A stretch of 64,000 nt of DNA from UMGS1975 sp959600905. Lineage in GTDB: Bacteria > Bacillota > Clostridia > Christensenellales > QAND01. The stretch covers positions 49,825 through 113,824 of the forward strand of contig CAUGNO010000008.1 in the NCBI GenBank assembly GCA_959600905.1, given 5' to 3'. The position numbers were made by a program, and so were the translations under genes. Under the pieces are notes generated by a model that was given only the letters and a program-made list of their open reading frames with translations, had not been told where the DNA came from and did not search any database. Shown here piece by piece: positions 61,376 through 64,000 of this stretch (its first letter is position 1; each line of letters opens with the position of its first letter).

Positions 61376-62467
61376 ATGTCAGAAAGAGTGTATAACTTTG
61401 CAGCGGGTCCGGCCGTGATGCCGGAAGAGGTCTTACAAAAGGCTGCTTCGGAATTGGTATGTTATCAGGATACGGGCATGTCCGTGATGGAGATGAGCCA
61501 TAGAGGCGCAGCGTTCTCCAAAATTCTGCAGCAGGCGGAGGCGGACCTGCGTACCTTGATGCATATTCCAGACAACTATAAGGTGCTGTTTTTACAGGGC
61601 GGCGCGTCTTTGCAGTTTTCCATGATACCGATGAATTTGATGCGCAAATCCTTTAAGGCGGATTATATCAATACCGGCGCATGGTCTAAAAAGGCCATCA
61701 AAGAAGCAAAAAAGGTGGGAAAAGTCAATGTGGTGGCCTCTTCGGAGGAGGATAACTTTACCCACATTCCAGAGATCGACCCGGCAAAATTCGATAAAGA
61801 GGCCGATTACCTCTACATTGTCACAAACAACACTATTTACGGTACGCGGTATGATGCGCTGCCCACCCCGCCGGCGGGCGTGCCGCTGGTAGCGGATGCT
61901 TCCAGCAACATCCTGTCCCAGGTTTATGATATCAACGATTTCGGCGTATTGTATTTCGGCGCACAGAAAAATGTAGGTCCGGCAGGCCTGACCATTGCCA
62001 TCGTGCGGGAGGATCTCATCGGCTTCTGCCCGGAGGACGCCCCCACCATGCTGAATTACAAAACGCATGCGGACAATGATTCCTGCTTTAATACGCCGCC
62101 GACGTTTGCCATCTATATGGCGGGGCTGGTATTCCAGTGGATGCTGAAAAACGGCGGCGTGGAGGCCATCCAAAAGGTCAATGAGGAAAAGGCGGCTATC
62201 CTGTACGACTGCATCGACAACAGCAGCCTGTACACCGGTACGGTCACAAACAAAGCGCAGCGCTCGCTGATGAATGTGCCGTTTGTACTGCCCAACGAGG
62301 AACTGACGGCCAAATTCATCAAGGAAAGCACGGCGGCTGGCTTGGTGAGCCTGAAAGGGCACCGCAGCGTAGGCGGCATCCGTGCTTCCATCTACAACGC
62401 TATGCCGGTAGAAGGGGTCAAGGCGTTGGTGGCATTTATGAAGAAATTTGAAATGGAAAACAAATAA
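61376..62467 (+). CDS. serC: Phosphoserine aminotransferase
   Basis: 363 residues, class V PLP aminotransferase that makes O-phosphoserine from phosphohydroxypyruvate. Features: YNFAAGPAVMPEEVL start, MSHRGAAF, LFLQGGASLQFSMIP, VTNNTIYGTRY, DASSNILSQ and the PLP lysine in GAQKNVGPAGLT. ATG 61376 (AGGGAG 9 bases upstream) is preceded by an in-frame GTG at 61373, equally possible. serA follows after 15 bases; the serB phosphatase is not in the window. Confidence 0.96.
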   Translation: MSERVYNFAAGPAVMPEEVLQKAASELVCYQDTGMSVMEMSHRGAAFSKILQQAEADLRTLMHIPDNYKVLFLQGGASLQFSMIPMNLMRKSFKADYINTGAWSKKAIKEAKKVGKVNVVASSEEDNFTHIPEIDPAKFDKEADYLYIVTNNTIYGTRYDALPTPPAGVPLVADASSNILSQVYDINDFGVLYFGAQKNVGPAGLTIAIVREDLIGFCPEDAPTMLNYKTHADNDSCFNTPPTFAIYMAGLVFQWMLKNGGVEAIQKVNEEKAAILYDCIDNSSLYTGTVTNKAQRSLMNVPFVLPNEELTAKFIKESTAAGLVSLKGHRSVGGIRASIYNAMPVEGVKALVAFMKKFEMENK

Positions 62468-62482
62468 GGAAGGCATGAAACG

Positions 62483-63658
62483 ATGAAAAAAAGAATTCAG
62501 CTGCTCAACAATATTTCGAGCGTGATTTATAATGAACTGCCGGGAGAACGGTACGAGGTTGGCAAAGACGTGGAGGACCCGAACGGCATCATTGTCCGCA
62601 GCGCAGACTGCTTGAATATGGAATTCAATAAGAGCCTGCTCGGCATTGCACGCGCGGGCGTAGGCTATAACAACATCCCCATCGACCGCTGCACAGAAAA
62701 CGGCGTGGTCGTATTCAATACGCCGGGCGCCAACGCCAACGCGGTCAAGGAGCTGGTTCTGGCCAGCGCGATTATGGCTTCGCGCAATGTGTTTGAAGCC
62801 ACAGCCTGGGCGCAGACGCTAAAGGGCCAAGAGGGTGTGACAAAAACCATCGAAGCGGAGAAAAAACGCTTTGTAGGGCCGGAAATCAAAGGCAAGACGC
62901 TGGGCGTCATCGGCCTGGGCGCCATTGGCGCTATGGTGGCAAACGACGCGCTTTCGCTGGGGATGGATGTCATCGGCTATGACCCGTTTATCACCATCGA
63001 AGCGGCTTGGTCGTTGAAAAAGGAAGTGCGCCGTGCTGTTTCGCTGGAACAGCTCGTTGCACAGAGCGATATCATCACCATCCATGTGCCGCTGAGCGAT
63101 AAGACCAGGGATACCATCAATGAAGAGGTGCTGGCAAAGACGAAGAAGGGCGCGATCCTGCTGAACTTTGCGCGCGGCGGACTGGTCAACAACGAAGCGC
63201 TGAAGGATGCTTTGAAAAAAGGCATTATCTCCAAATATGTCGTGGACTTCCCGGATGAAGAGGTCATCGGTGTAGAGGGCATCATTGCCGTGCCGCATCT
63301 GGGCGCTTCCACGCCGGAATCGGAGGAAAACTGTGCCAAAATGGCGGCGGAGCAGCTATATGATTTCCTGCAAACGGGTAATATCAAAAACTCCGTCAAC
63401 ATGCCGGCCTGCGCGCTGCCGCCGCATCAGGGCGAACGCATTACGTTTGTGCATCAAAACGTACCGAACATCGTAAGCCAGATCACCACGATTCTGGCCA
63501 AGGAGAATAACAATATCACCAGCATGAACAACCGCTCTAGGGACAAGATTGCGTATACCATGATCGATCTGGAAGGAACCGTAACGCCGGAAGCGGTCAA
63601 AGAGCTGGAGGCCATTCCGGAAATTGTGCGGCTGCGTATCATCAAGAGCGCATATTAA
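62483..63658 (+). CDS. serA: D-3-phosphoglycerate dehydrogenase
   Basis: 391 residues, the short SerA type. Oxidises 3-phosphoglycerate, the first step of serine synthesis. It has RAGVGYNNIPIDRC, the NAD loop GVIGLGAIGAMV, the catalytic Arg in LNFARGGLVNNEAL and His in VPHLGASTPESEE. The last 65 residues (ITFVHQNVPNIVSQITTIL onward) form an ACT domain that could bind serine as feedback inhibitor. It follows serC in the same operon and ends before a strong terminator. Confidence 0.95.
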   Translation: MKKRIQLLNNISSVIYNELPGERYEVGKDVEDPNGIIVRSADCLNMEFNKSLLGIARAGVGYNNIPIDRCTENGVVVFNTPGANANAVKELVLASAIMASRNVFEATAWAQTLKGQEGVTKTIEAEKKRFVGPEIKGKTLGVIGLGAIGAMVANDALSLGMDVIGYDPFITIEAAWSLKKEVRRAVSLEQLVAQSDIITIHVPLSDKTRDTINEEVLAKTKKGAILLNFARGGLVNNEALKDALKKGIISKYVVDFPDEEVIGVEGIIAVPHLGASTPESEENCAKMAAEQLYDFLQTGNIKNSVNMPACALPPHQGERITFVHQNVPNIVSQITTILAKENNNITSMNNRSRDKIAYTMIDLEGTVTPEAVKELEAIPEIVRLRIIKSAY

Positions 63659-63667
63659 CCTATTAAC

Positions 63668-63707
63668 CATGCAAAAGAGCCCTGCCCTAGCAGGGCTTTT
63701 TGCATGG
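63668..63707 (+). terminator. Intrinsic terminator after serA
   Basis: Long stem with core AGCCCTG/CAGGGCT extended by GCAAAA/TTTTTGC, T-rich 3' arm, 10 bases past the serA stop. Confidence 0.8.
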
Positions 63708-63742
63708 CCGGAAAAGGAAGAGAAAACCGTATCAGATACAAT

Positions 63743-63771
63743 AAAAGAACCCTTTTCAAAGGGCTCTTTTT
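63743..63771 (-). terminator. Intrinsic terminator after the PTS IID gene
   Basis: CCCTTT (63750-63755) pairs with AAAGGG (63758-63763), extended by AAAAGA/TCTTTT; on the minus strand the end is TTCTTTTATTG. It lies 21 bases past the stop of the partial gene at 63793. Confidence 0.7.
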
Positions 63772-63792
63772 GTATGCAATCTTATGTGCCGA

Positions 63793-64000
63793 TTAGGCAG
63801 CTGCCTCTACCAACGGTTTAATCAGGAAGCCACCATCACCAATGACCCCAACTGCGCCCAGTACCAGGCCGATGCCCAAAATCCAAAACATCGCTTTCAT
63901 CATGCTGTGGCCGCTGCGCAGGTATTTGTATACCAGCAATACGGCAGCCAGCGTCAACAGACCAGGCGCAACCGCGTCGAGAATGTCGCCCTGGATCGCC
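63793..64000 (-). CDS. PTS mannose-family IID component, C-terminal end (cut by window edge)
   Basis: Only the last 68 codons are in the window. The readable end runs GDILDAVAPGLLTLAAVLLV, then a basic YKYLRSGHSM phrase, a second hydrophobic segment (FWILGIGLVLGAVGVIG) and a short tail ending LVEAAA before TAA (63793-63795). This is like the C-terminus of the mannose/fructose/sorbose IID (ManZ-type) membrane subunit. The gene starts beyond base 64000; it was not among the listed open frames because it has no start here. IIC and other PTS genes probably lie upstream on the same strand. Confidence 0.72.
   Translation of the reverse strand, partial: AIQGDILDAVAPGLLTLAAVLLVYKYLRSGHSMMKAMFWILGIGLVLGAVGVIGDGGFLIKPLVEAAA

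Overview
The window looks like part of the chromosome of an anaerobic, low-to-mid GC Gram-positive bacterium of the class Clostridia. The support is the gene set (single-chain pyruvate:ferredoxin oxidoreductase, membrane pyrophosphatase, rubrerythrin, two-subunit iron-sulfur serine dehydratase, 2-hydroxyacyl-CoA dehydratase-type activase), strong AGGAGG ribosome binding sites, frequent TTG/GTG starts, near-consensus sigma-A promoters, many hairpin-plus-T-run terminators, a T-box leader and a fluoride riboswitch. No rRNA, tRNA, CRISPR array, insertion sequence or prophage was seen. I cannot name the genus.

Layout, 1-24 kb. A PHP-type phosphatase is preceded by a promoter and a run of DnaA-box-like 9-mers at the very edge. 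Then follow a P-type Ca2+ ATPase with a structured leader, a lipoprotein, a SANT/Myb-like regulator divergent from an unrecognised protein, a YugP-type zinc peptidase, an lrgAB operon led by an unknown membrane protein, a K+-dependent-type membrane pyrophosphatase (hppA), an acetyltransferase, a compact alanyl-tRNA synthetase-related protein, serine dehydratase (sdaAB-sdaAA), a PadR/HAAS/GNAT operon with a palindromic operator, a two-gene acyl-CoA dehydratase activase system, and hisC with a PHP histidinol phosphatase.

Layout, 24-43 kb. Pyruvate:ferredoxin oxidoreductase, a peptidoglycan-binding protein, a HAD phosphatase, mntP, a phosphopantetheinyl transferase, rubrerythrin with an overlapping operator, and a three-gene hydroxyacid operon (LarA-like racemase, class II aldolase, D-2-hydroxyacid dehydrogenase). 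Next are a ferredoxin-domain aldo/keto reductase, a fluoride riboswitch with terminator controlling a CPA-type antiporter, a MATE exporter, an Rrf2 regulator, an amino acid kinase with rmuC, and transketolase with a DUF2461 protein.

Layout, 43-64 kb. An operon runs aminotransferase, tyrS, yigZ, ilvE and a large membrane-anchored Ig-like-repeat protein with a long Arg/Pro-rich cytoplasmic tail. A flippase-like protein follows. A T-box-led operon encodes IleRS (type 2), an rRNA-type methyltransferase, a pseudouridine synthase and a short-chain dehydrogenase. Then come rarA-tldD-pmbA, serC-serA, and the cut-off 3' end of a mannose-family PTS IID gene.

Metabolically the genes fit amino-acid fermentation: serine is made by SerC/SerA and broken to pyruvate by SdaAA/SdaAB, pyruvate is oxidised by PFOR, and the membrane pyrophosphatase recovers energy from pyrophosphate. 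Most of the window is ordinary core genome. The best leads are the antiporter under the fluoride riboswitch, the compact AlaRS-related protein, the LarA operon, the surface protein with the Arg/Pro-rich tail, and the attenuator-like leader of the Ca2+ ATPase.
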